Assembly (NCBI GenBank): GCA_947468985.1
Contig: CANINJ010000077.1
Span: forward strand, 1 to 8,208
Source: Bacteroidota bacterium
GTDB lineage: Bacteria; Bacteroidota; Bacteroidia; Flavobacteriales; Flavobacteriaceae
DNA length: 8,208 nt
Direction: 5' to 3'
Position numbers and translations under genes: made by a program. Shown here one piece after another: positions 1-5,676 of this stretch (the stretch's first letter is position 1; each line of letters begins with the position of its first letter). The notes beneath the pieces were generated by a model, which had not been told where the DNA came from, made no database searches, and saw only the letters and a program-made list of their open reading frames with translations.

Positions 1-73
1 ATACGTTTTTTAGACGGCTTCAAAAAGTTTCCACAGTTCAAAGGTTCAAACGGGTAAAGCGTTGGTTTTTTTT

Positions 74-158
74 GGAGCTATTTCCCGCTGTCATTCCAAT
101 CTGCTCAATTGCTTCGTGCCGAGCAATTTTGCAGGATTTTCCCTTCCATCGGGGCTAG
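74..158 (-). repeat. Structured interspersed repeat, copy 1
   Basis: Read on the minus strand, this element has a left block GATGGAAGGGAAAATCCT (150 down to 133), a hairpin, and a right block beginning AGATTG and ending CAGC. The stem is AATC(C)TGC, at plus 131-138, paired with GCAGATT, at plus 98-104, with one bulged C. It is capped by a perfect 7-base-pair stem (107-113 with 122-128) around an 8-base loop. The left block matches the element at 6785-6802 at 16 of 18 positions, and both have the same bulged stem. It may be a transcribed RNA motif or a mobile repeat. I recall similar elements between genes in flavobacteria but cannot confirm the family here. Confidence 0.65.
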
Positions 159-238
159 ACTTCGGTGTTGAATTGTTTAATCAGTTATTTGTTAATTTGG
201 TTATTTGGGAAATCTGAGAAAATCAGTTTAATCGGTTT

Positions 239-295
239 AATCTGTGGCAAAAAATCCTATTCCCAGCCTGTCATTGCGAGGAACGTGGCAATCTC
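239..295 (+). repeat. 57-base direct repeat, left copy
   Basis: This copy begins AATCTGTGGCAAAAAATC, shares TGTCATTGCGAGG in the middle and ends CAATCTC. The copy at 5377-5433 has the same length and orientation, and 50 of 57 positions agree by eye. The GTCATTGCGAG part (270-280) is also the arm of the hairpin repeat at 5408-5483 and is seen as a fragment at 1458-1467. The two copies bracket the accessory genes. Confidence 0.75.
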
Positions 296-410
296 TGCAC
301 AATTATTTTCTTTTCTTTTTGGGCACGGTTTTAAAATTCTATTCGTTGTGGGAAAATATCCGAGTTTGGTTTATTTAGTTAGATATTATTTTGTTTGGAT
401 TGCCAATACA

Positions 411-752
411 TTATTGCATCGAAATTAATTCCCCAATGTTATCCATTTTTGAGTCATAATAACTTGCCAAAATTGGAATATCTAAAACTGTTTGTAGTTT
501 TATTTGTGTTTCTAACGTAAGGTTTTCTTGTCCTTTCACAATTTTATTAATATGCTGTGGACTCACATTAAGTTCTCGAGCTAAGTCTTTTTGAGACCAA
601 CCCATTTCATCTAATTTCTTTAAGACTTTAATAGCGATTTTTTGAGATTCCCTGAGCATTGCTCGGTTTCTAATTCGGTCACTATTTTTTTCTAAAGTAT
701 TCGTTTTTTCTTTAGAAACTAACGCTAAAAATTTTTCTTTGTTGGGTATCAT
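411..752 (-). CDS. XRE-family helix-turn-helix protein
   Basis: This 113-residue protein has an HTH_3/XRE DNA-binding domain at about residues 38-93. SQKDLARELN (53-62) forms the first helix of the motif, and the recognition helix lies in SPQHINKIVKG (64-74). LTLETQIKLQTVLDIPIL then gives the last helices of the five-helix fold. The basic N-terminus (KNSDRIRNRAMLRESQKIA) precedes the fold. The domain resembles HigA-type antitoxins, and small regulators with this layout are common in Bacteroidota. I see no toxin gene on either side, so an orphan antitoxin or a plain regulator are both possible. The ATG at 752 lies only 19 bases after a REP-like palindrome (772-805), and no TAnnTTTG box is visible in that gap. 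The gene may therefore depend on read-through from the RAYT gene upstream. What it binds is unknown. Confidence 0.88.
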   Translation of the reverse strand: MIPNKEKFLALVSKEKTNTLEKNSDRIRNRAMLRESQKIAIKVLKKLDEMGWSQKDLARELNVSPQHINKIVKGQENLTLETQIKLQTVLDIPILASYYDSKMDNIGELISMQ

Positions 753-771
753 ATATTTTCTATTAATAGTT

Positions 772-805
772 CCTCCGCTAGCGCGAGCGTCACGCTCGTG
801 ACCAC
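772..805 (-). repeat. REP-like palindrome, copy 1 (3' of RAYT)
   Basis: This 34-base element reads GTGG first on the minus strand and contains CGAGCGTGACGCTCG, a perfect 7-base-pair hairpin with a single central base. It is followed by the self-complementary CGCTAGCG and a GGAGG end. It begins 3 bases after the RAYT stop codon and matches the inverted copy at 1421-1454 in 31 of 34 positions. The leading GTGG tetranucleotide next to a hairpin is what known RAYTs recognise at the foot of their REP hairpins; that role here is inference. The hairpin may also attenuate transcription from the RAYT gene into the helix-turn-helix gene. Confidence 0.85.
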
Positions 806-808
806 AAA

Positions 809-1357
809 CTAATTCAAATCTATTTCTAAAACGGTATGGTCATTATTTCCATAATTTCTAGCGCTACTGTATTTCCAGTCAATTGGGTCGGTTACAAACC
901 CAGATTCTGAAGGGTTATTATGGATATAATTTAATTTTTGTTCAAATACTTTTAATGTCCAAATTTCAATTGGGTTATTGTGCTGTTGCCAAAATTGTCT
1001 GTGTTCTATATTACTGTTCTTTTTTCCAGCTCTTTCAAACATCCATAACATCCATTCTCGTCTGCTTTCTTGAGGATTATCTTCTATTAATTTCATCAAT
1101 TTACGAGAAGTAAAACCTTTAAAATCCCTTATTAATCCTGATGGGTCACTAAACGAAGAACGAAAAATTAAATGTATATGACTTGGCATAATGCAGTAAC
1201 CGTATAATTCCATTCCTTTTTCTTTTCTACAATACGCTAATGATTCCGTTATTGTTGAAAAATAAAGGTCTCTTGTAAATACATCAATCCGATTTATCGT
1301 GGCAAAAGAAACAAAATAAGCCCCGTCTTTTTCTGCAAACTTATATTTTCTACTCAT
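809..1357 (-). CDS. REP-associated tyrosine transposase (Y1_Tnp, RAYT)
   Basis: This 182-residue HUH-superfamily single-strand endonuclease belongs to the IS200/Y1 transposase fold. The HUH metal-binding pair is His60 and His62 in MPSHIHLIF. The likely catalytic tyrosine is Tyr144 in LNYIHNNPSESGFV, followed by the WKYSSARNY signature (161-169) typical of the RAYT branch. The length fits full-size RAYTs and there is no frameshift. RAYTs cut and join single-stranded DNA at REP hairpins and are thought to be domesticated rather than freely mobile. Two inverted REP-like copies (772-805 and 1421-1454) flank this gene, which strongly supports the call. The ATG at 1357 fits the family start (MSRKYKF). 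A 17-base palindrome (1384-1400) lies upstream. The gene follows the nuclease gene in the same direction and may be read from that operon. Confidence 0.93.
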   Translation of the reverse strand: MSRKYKFAEKDGAYFVSFATINRIDVFTRDLYFSTITESLAYCRKEKGMELYGYCIMPSHIHLIFRSSFSDPSGLIRDFKGFTSRKLMKLIEDNPQESRREWMLWMFERAGKKNSNIEHRQFWQQHNNPIEIWTLKVFEQKLNYIHNNPSESGFVTDPIDWKYSSARNYGNNDHTVLEIDLN

Positions 1358-1383
1358 TTTGGCGTAAATGCTATTTTAATTTC

Positions 1384-1400
1384 TAACTAATAATTAGTTA
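1384..1400. promoter_or_regulatory. 17-base palindrome upstream of RAYT
   Basis: TAACTAAT and ATTAGTTA are perfect inverted arms around one A, 26 bases before the RAYT start codon. A run of seven T follows on the plus strand at 1404-1410. It could be an operator for a dimeric repressor, a weak AT-only hairpin in the RAYT leader, or chance in AT-rich DNA. No other copy was noticed in the window. Confidence 0.35.
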
Positions 1401-1420
1401 TAGTTTTTTTAAATTTCATT

Positions 1421-1454
1421 GTGGGCACGAGCGAGACGCTCGCGCTAGCGGGGG
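1421..1454 (+). repeat. REP-like palindrome, copy 2 (5' of RAYT)
   Basis: This is the inverted partner of 772-805. It starts GTGG on the plus strand, carries the CGAGCG/CGCTCG hairpin (6 pairs with an AGA loop, since the innermost pair of copy 1 is lost), then CGCTAGCG and GGGGG. It differs from copy 1 at three of 34 positions. The two copies in opposite orientation with the RAYT gene between them resemble a REPIN-type doublet enlarged to contain its own processing enzyme. Its right end lies 18 bases from the stop codon of the DUF262-HNH gene. Confidence 0.85.
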
Positions 1455-1472
1455 CAATCGCAATGACTATCC

Positions 1473-2636
1473 CTATCGATTCCCTTTTGCCCTATTGTGC
1501 GTCTTACACAACATTTCACAATTTTTGGAACTCGTTGCGCCCCCTTTACTCCAAGCCGTTACGTGGTCGGCATCCATTTCGGTTAATTTCCAAATTTTAG
1601 TCTTGTTCGAGTCGTGACCCATAGCACAAAGTGGGCAATTTGAAATTCCTTTTTTCTCGGCTTCCGAAGTTTGATTGGCACAAATAGATTTTTTCGTGGC
1701 TTCGTCAAAAACCCGAACTTCTAACAATTTAGTATCTGTTGCACCTCCTAACAGGTATTCGAATATTCCTTTACGATTTTTTACATACGGGTCAGCATAA
1801 AGTAGTTTCAAATCATCCGATACCGTTTTGGAATTATAAGGTTGTTTGCGATAGGTTTCATATAAACGTCCCCATTCCAACCCTCGCATTTCTGTTTCAA
1901 CGTCTTTAAAAACAGTCGAAACCCAGTCGATTACACTCGTGAAATAATTCTTTAATTCTGTTATGTTGTTGTCAAATCGGTGTAGGCTCATATAATCACC
2001 ATTTTTGCCTTTGCTGACCCATTCGAAGGCGCGTTCCAAAATTTCCTGACGGTTGGCACTTCCCGAAATATAGGCAGTCCATTTCTGGATGTTTGCGTTT
2101 TGGCTGTTGCTAAATTCTTCTTTTCCAAGGGTTACAAAAGGACCCGAATAAACGGCATTCAGCAATTCTTGGTTGTTGAGCGGAACGCCTGCAATATTAA
2201 TGGTGCGAAACCACTCTTTTATTTTGCTTTCCGTTCCTTCGCATTCGTATATTAGCAATTTGGCATCCAATATTTTTGCTTGTTTATCGGCTGCAATACC
2301 ACTAAAATATTGCTCCATTCCGTTTTCATCTTTAATAGCAAATTTGTTGGTTACATATCTTCCAAAACTCGTAATGCGCTGTTGTCCGTCTAAAACTTCA
2401 AAATTGGTATCACTTATTTTGTTGAAATAAATCAACCCTAACGGATAGCCCTTCAATATAGATTCTAAAACGGCAGTATCTCTTTTGCCATCTGCATAAA
2501 TATAATTTCGTTGGTATTCGGGTTGAATGGTTAATTTTCCTGACAAACCAAACAAACCTTTTCCTTCCAATTCGTTATAGATAAAGCCATCGCAAATATC
2601 TTTGACTGTGATATCGGTTCTTAGTGTTGTTTTCAT
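1473..2636 (-). CDS. DUF262 and HNH nuclease, putative restriction endonuclease
   Basis: This 387-residue protein joins an N-terminal DUF262 domain (ParB/sulfiredoxin-like fold, as in GmrS and SspE) to a C-terminal HNH nuclease. DUF262 hallmarks are IQPEYQR (37-43) and [10 protein letters not shown] (81-90), whose DGQQR motif is tied to nucleotide use in the family. The HNH module spans about 334-387: CPLC (334-337) and the C377/H380 pair in LCKTHN likely hold a structural zinc, DADH (355-358) supplies the catalytic His358, and Asn372 and the HN pair (380-381) complete the motif. Known relatives restrict modified phage DNA or act with DNA-modification partners. The ATG at 2636 overlaps the stop of the upstream methyltransferase gene as ATGA, implying translational coupling and a joint role. 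It could be a true cognate restriction enzyme or a modification-sensing type IV-like nuclease; the sequence does not decide. TAG stop. Confidence 0.9.
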   Translation of the reverse strand: MKTTLRTDITVKDICDGFIYNELEGKGLFGLSGKLTIQPEYQRNYIYADGKRDTAVLESILKGYPLGLIYFNKISDTNFEVLDGQQRITSFGRYVTNKFAIKDENGMEQYFSGIAADKQAKILDAKLLIYECEGTESKIKEWFRTINIAGVPLNNQELLNAVYSGPFVTLGKEEFSNSQNANIQKWTAYISGSANRQEILERAFEWVSKGKNGDYMSLHRFDNNITELKNYFTSVIDWVSTVFKDVETEMRGLEWGRLYETYRKQPYNSKTVSDDLKLLYADPYVKNRKGIFEYLLGGATDTKLLEVRVFDEATKKSICANQTSEAEKKGISNCPLCAMGHDSNKTKIWKLTEMDADHVTAWSKGGATSSKNCEMLCKTHNRAKGNR

Positions 2637-3775
2637 ATTTTTACTTTTTTATGTTTAATAAGTATTCGAGTATATATTCTCTTAAAAGTATCATCTCCAT
2701 TAGAGGTATAAAAACTTGGACCACCTTGAGCAAAAGTTCCTTTTTTAGCAATTTTTGACATAGGAATTCCATGGGTTAAATTTGAACCTATTATTTCAAA
2801 TTGTTCTGGACAGTATTTATCAAGAAATGAAATAGGTACACCCATTTCACCTTCATAATCACTTGGAATAGAATCTGTAAAAGACACTTCTATTGCATTA
2901 TAGTTTTCGTAATATTGATAACCATTTTCTTTTAGACTCTTATGGTTACTGAATTTTAAGTTGTCATCCATTGTCATAAGTTTTAATGGTTGGTGTCGCC
3001 TACCGTGATCAAGGTTTGTTAACCAACAAGAATTATTTATTCCTATACAAACCTCTCCATCTATTTTACGCCACCAAGAACCTTCTGGTCTTTCATTACT
3101 AACACGGTTTGCATACTCTTTGTTAGAAGTTTTAAAATACATTGCTTGACTTGTAGATTTTACTCCCATCCACATTTTATCATTTTTAATAATTGAAAAC
3201 ACTTCTTTGTATGTTACTGCATTCATATTACTAATTAAAATAAATTGCTTATCTGCTTCAACTATCCAAGCTAAAAAATTCCTAAAAAGTGAAAATGGTG
3301 GATTGGTAATAATGATGTCTGCTTCGTCTCTCAACTTTATTATTTCTGGACTACTAAAGTCCCCATCACCTTTTAAGTATTTCCATTCTAAATCATCGAC
3401 ATCTATTATTCCATCACCCGTTTTGTCGTGCGTAAGGGTAAATATTTTCCCGTTTATTACTGTTTTTGTTTTGTCAAATTGTGGTGCGTTGCTTTCAAAA
3501 AGTGTAGGTTGATAATCTGTTTTTACACTTTTACTATCAGGTGCATAACTGGTACTGATGAGTTTTTTAAGTCCAAAACGCACAAAATTCTGTGCAAAAA
3601 ACTTAGTAAAGTTGCTCCATTCTGGATCGTCGCAAGGCATTAGAATTGTTTTGCCGCAAAAAGCATTCGGATTAAAATCCAAATATGCCGTTATCTCTTT
3701 TTGAATATCTTGGTATTGTGTGTAAAACTCATCATTCTTTGCGTTTTTCGCTTTTGATAGATTTTGGTTCGCCAT
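2633..3775 (-). CDS. EcoRI-family adenine-specific DNA methyltransferase
   Basis: This 380-residue protein is predicted to transfer a methyl group from S-adenosylmethionine to adenine N6 in DNA. The N-terminus ([17 protein letters not shown], 8-24) and the CDDPEWSNF block (48-56) match what I recall of M.EcoRI. The catalytic motif is TNPPFSLF, with NPPF at 158-161, followed by a strand rich in hydrophobics ([17 protein letters not shown]). This is an exocyclic-amino methylase that lacks the classical linear order of an FxGxG motif. It is about 50 residues longer than M.EcoRI (about 326), the extra part including an acidic insert near 119-140. The final TGA overlaps the nuclease start by ATGA. 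An upstream membrane-protein gene ends 98 bases away. The recognition site cannot be read from sequence; GAATTC is the family precedent only. Confidence 0.93.
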   Translation of the reverse strand: MANQNLSKAKNAKNDEFYTQYQDIQKEITAYLDFNPNAFCGKTILMPCDDPEWSNFTKFFAQNFVRFGLKKLISTSYAPDSKSVKTDYQPTLFESNAPQFDKTKTVINGKIFTLTHDKTGDGIIDVDDLEWKYLKGDGDFSSPEIIKLRDEADIIITNPPFSLFRNFLAWIVEADKQFILISNMNAVTYKEVFSIIKNDKMWMGVKSTSQAMYFKTSNKEYANRVSNERPEGSWWRKIDGEVCIGINNSCWLTNLDHGRRHQPLKLMTMDDNLKFSNHKSLKENGYQYYENYNAIEVSFTDSIPSDYEGEMGVPISFLDKYCPEQFEIIGSNLTHGIPMSKIAKKGTFAQGGPSFYTSNGDDTFKRIYTRILIKHKKVKI

Positions 3776-3873
3776 ATTTTATTAGTGTTAAATCGATTGT
3801 AATAGTAAGAATGTGGGTTTTATTTAGAATGCGCTATCCGTTGTGGGGATATATTTGATTGGTTGGGTAGCTA
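3776..3873 (-). other. Gap between membrane-protein gene and methyltransferase
   Basis: I find no TAnnTTTG-type -7 box and no strong hairpin followed by a T run in these 98 bases on the minus strand. This fits co-transcription of the membrane-protein gene with the methyltransferase gene. Absence of a visible promoter in AT-rich Bacteroidota DNA is weak evidence. Confidence 0.35.
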
Positions 3874-4833
3874 TTATGGAAAGAAATAAATAAGATCAAT
3901 GAACGTAACAATCATTGAAATGTCAACAATAAAAAAAATTGTTAATACAAAAACAAACTGATAAAACTTTCTTAAATCAATATCAAATGCCAAATCTGGA
4001 AACTTCTCACCAGCAAATTTTGCCCACAAGTTTTGAGGTAGTGTTTTTGGATTTTGAATATATCTATCTTGAACTAAAAGTTTGTCTGGAAAAATTTCTT
4101 TTATATATTTTGTAAAATTAACATGATTCTTCCTAAACCATTTGTTTGTTTTGTAATATGAAAATGGCGTTAAAAACCCAATTATTGTGAAAATAATTAT
4201 TAATAACCCTGTAAAAAAAAGACTTATGATATATGTCGCCTGTCTTCCTTGTAAAGGAATTAGTTGAGTTATTCTTTGCTGTTCAGTTGTAGTTTTATCT
4301 ATCCCGAAAACAATATCCCCATCAACTATTTGTCTAAAGTTAGGCTCTTCAAATAATTTAGCTTTTGGGTTTTTTTTATCGGTTTTTACATAAAATACAT
4401 AGTCTAAATATTCTTTCGGTCTCCATTGTTCAAAATAGATTTTAATTCCACTACTATCAATTTTCGTTTTATGATTAAATTGATTTGATAAGTTTTTGTA
4501 ATCTAAAATTTCAGTATTTGCTGTAGTTTGAAAAAATAAAAAATCCGTTAGGATATTCTTCTGCGAACTGATTCCAACAAGTGTTTTTTCAGAATTATTT
4601 ATGAAACGAATATTATACTTCCATAGGTTATTTACTTTAGTCCCTTTATATTGATATTCAACTTTCAATTCAGGTTCAGACTTTTCATAATCTTGAGTTA
4701 GGTTTTCAAAACTTGTTGTCATAACAACAAGTTTTAAATTTTGGTCTCTTGGAATAAAAATATAAATTAAAGAAATAATTGATGCAACAGAACCTATTAT
4801 ACCAAACCATGTTAAAATTTTTTTTATTGTCAT
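3874..4833 (-). CDS. Three-helix membrane protein, function unknown
   Basis: This is a 319-residue protein I do not recognise. Helix 1 (about 9-27, WFGIIGSVASIISLIYIFI) sits near the basic N-terminus MTIKK. It is followed by a likely beta-rich soluble domain (31-196). Helix 2 (about 200-222) leads to a basic stretch (YYKTNKWFRKNHVNF) and a segment of about 65 residues, and helix 3 (about 291-316) ends near the C-terminus. With the N-terminus inside, the 31-196 domain would face the periplasm and 223-290 the cytoplasm. The gene lies 98 bases upstream of the methyltransferase gene on the same strand, so it may be the first gene of the restriction-like operon. The role there is open: it could be a membrane effector or sensor, or an unrelated passenger. 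It looks more AT-rich than the nuclease gene. ATG at 4833; no clear ribosome binding site. Confidence 0.8.
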   Translation of the reverse strand: MTIKKILTWFGIIGSVASIISLIYIFIPRDQNLKLVVMTTSFENLTQDYEKSEPELKVEYQYKGTKVNNLWKYNIRFINNSEKTLVGISSQKNILTDFLFFQTTANTEILDYKNLSNQFNHKTKIDSSGIKIYFEQWRPKEYLDYVFYVKTDKKNPKAKLFEEPNFRQIVDGDIVFGIDKTTTEQQRITQLIPLQGRQATYIISLFFTGLLIIIFTIIGFLTPFSYYKTNKWFRKNHVNFTKYIKEIFPDKLLVQDRYIQNPKTLPQNLWAKFAGEKFPDLAFDIDLRKFYQFVFVLTIFFIVDISMIVTFIDLIYFFP

Positions 4834-5231
4834 CTTTTTAATTTTTGTAATTTATTTAATCAAAGTATTTTTCATAATCTAATCGGATAGCTTTGTTTTG
4901 CAATCCGTACACTTGTATATAGATGAAACAAACATTCGTATATCCACCTAATTTCGTTTAGATTGGCGAAGGTTTGTTTCGCATTATTTATTATTATTAA
5001 ATTTCACGATTGCAAATATTGAAACCGTGGTAATTGTTTCTGTAATCTTGATTTGCTAAAACAACAAGGTGTTTTTGTTGCATAACAAATCCTGCGTATT
5101 CTATGTGAGGGATAGTAAGAGCGGCAAAGCGAATTGTTTGCCTTGGAATCAAGAAATAAAGGAATCTTATTTCGACGATAAATACAATGTTTTTGTATTC
5201 TTGGTAAATGTAACTCTTTTTTTGTTTAATT
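4834..5231. other. Gene-free stretch with a run of hairpins
   Basis: No coding region is supported. Perfect or near-perfect inverted repeats follow one another: CGGAT/ATCCG (4884-4907), a 13-pair stem with one mismatch (4925-4980), GAAAC/GTTTC (5021-5040), a nested pair GATTTG/CAAATC with CAACAA/TTGTTG inside (5050-5091), GGCAAA/TTTGCC (5123-5142), GAAATAA/TTATTTC (5153-5173) and AATACAA/TTGTATT (5181-5199). The stretch also has to contain any promoter and leader of the membrane-protein gene that starts at 4833. None of the hairpins has a clean terminator T run. Confidence 0.5.
4925..4980. repeat. Long imperfect inverted repeat
   Basis: GAAACAAAC-A-TTCG (4925-4938) pairs with CGAA-G-GTTTGTTTC (4967-4980): 13 pairs with a single A/G mismatch around a 28-base loop. 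The loop itself can form a short CTAA/TTAG stem. It is the strongest structure in the gene-free stretch, about 90 bases before the membrane-protein start codon on the minus strand. It might be a leader structure of that gene or a remnant of a mobile element end. Confidence 0.55.
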
Positions 5232-5373
5232 GGTTATTTGTTTAATTGTTTAATCGGAAGAAAGGTTTATTCGGTTATTTGTGTGAAAAAGGTAATGCGG
5301 TTATTCGTTAATGCGTTAATTTGGTTATTTGTTAATTCGGTTATTTGTGTGAAAAAGTTAATTCGGTTATTTG
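5232..5373 (+). repeat. Degenerate array of GGTTATTTG words
   Basis: Six copies of GGTTATT(T/C)G start at 5232, 5273, 5299, 5323, 5339 and 5365, at intervals of 41, 26, 24, 16 and 26 bases. Between them GTGTGAAAAA and GTTAAT recur, so longer units of about 26 bases are partly repeated. The array runs straight into the 57-base direct repeat at 5377. Two related words lie at 184-207 before the other copy. A 62-codon plus-strand frame (5238-5426) through the array is a by-product. Confidence 0.7.
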
Positions 5374-5376
5374 GAA

Positions 5377-5433
5377 AATCTGTGGCAAAAAATCATTTCC
5401 CCAGAATGTCATTGCGAGGCACGTGACAATCTC
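5377..5433 (+). repeat. 57-base direct repeat, right copy
   Basis: Same length and orientation as 239-295, with 50 of 57 positions identical by eye. It differs mainly in the middle (ATTTCCCCAGAA here). Its second half is the left arm of the hairpin repeat at 5408-5483, so this copy is more complete than the one at 239-295. Confidence 0.75.
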
Positions 5434-5483
5434 CGTTGCCATCAACAGATTACCGCGCTCTGTTGCTCTTCGCTCGCAATGAC
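5408..5483. repeat. Hairpin repeat with GTCATTGCGAG arms
   Basis: GTCATTGCGAG (5408-5418) and CTCGCAATGAC (5473-5483) are perfect 11-base inverted arms. Inside, AATCT and AGATT can pair as well. Fragments of the arm occur at 270-280, at 1458-1467 (10 of 11 bases, inverted) and in shortened form at 5621-5655. This looks like a dispersed palindromic repeat family separate from the REP-like one at 772 and 1421. A 68-codon minus-strand frame over it (5442-5648) is unlikely to be a gene. Confidence 0.75.
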
Positions 5484-5571
5484 GGAGACGAGATGGGGAA
5501 GTGTTGCTGTTGAGATAATGGATAATAGAAAAAAAAATTCGAGATAATTTGTGTAATTCGTGGCAAAAAAA

Positions 5572-5608
5572 CTTTGCGAACTTTGCGTAAAACTTTGCGC
5601 CCTTTGCG
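5572..5608 (+). repeat. Four-copy CTTTGCG direct repeat
   Basis: CTTTGCG occurs at 5572, 5581, 5593 and 5602, spaced 9, 12 and 9 bases, in a non-coding stretch just before another repeat fragment (5621-5655, ATTGC...GCAAT). It is a low-complexity intergenic repeat, about 70 bases beyond the 3' end of the gene at 5677-6549. Confidence 0.7.
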
Positions 5609-5676
5609 GTTTAAAAAGAAGATTGCCAAGCTTCGCTGCGTTACGCAAGCAATGATGAGTTGGGGAGTTTGGTCGG

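Larger units (their letters stand above)
1..410. other. Repeat-rich non-coding stretch at left edge
   Basis: I see no credible gene here. Frame 1 on the plus strand is open from base 1 to a TAA at 55-57 (18 codons, ending FKGSNG). It could be the tail of a gene lying to the left, but it is too short to judge. Bases 74-158 hold a structured repeat, 184-207 hold two copies of a (G/A)GTTATTTG word, and 239-295 is one copy of a 57-base direct repeat seen again at 5377-5433. An 87-codon plus-strand reading frame at 165-428 crosses these repeats and runs into the 3' end of the helix-turn-helix gene, so I treat it as chance. Confidence 0.7.

Noticed and set aside
165..428. 87-codon plus-strand reading frame
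   Set aside because: It lies over repeats also found at 5230-5433, shows no protein motif, and overlaps the end of the helix-turn-helix gene on the other strand.
772..1454. CRISPR array or integron attC sites
   Set aside because: There are only two palindrome copies, in opposite orientation, around a transposase gene; there are no regularly spaced direct repeats and no integrase or Cas gene.
4861..4868. Near-match to a -7 promoter box (ATACTTTG on minus) before the membrane-protein gene
   Set aside because: The TA is one base too close to TTTG for the TAnnTTTG consensus and no -33 element is visible, so I did not annotate it.
5107..5142. Possible third copy of the structured interspersed repeat (GGGATAG... 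followed by a GGCAAA/TTTGCC stem)
   Set aside because: Only a few bases match the left block and the right block is missing; the resemblance is too weak.
5238..5426. 62-codon plus-strand reading frame
   Set aside because: It is a translation of the GGTTATTTG array; the repeated residues follow from the DNA repeat.
5442..5648. 68-codon minus-strand reading frame
   Set aside because: It spans the GTCATTGCGAG hairpin and the CTTTGCG array, both non-coding repeats, and has no recognisable domain.
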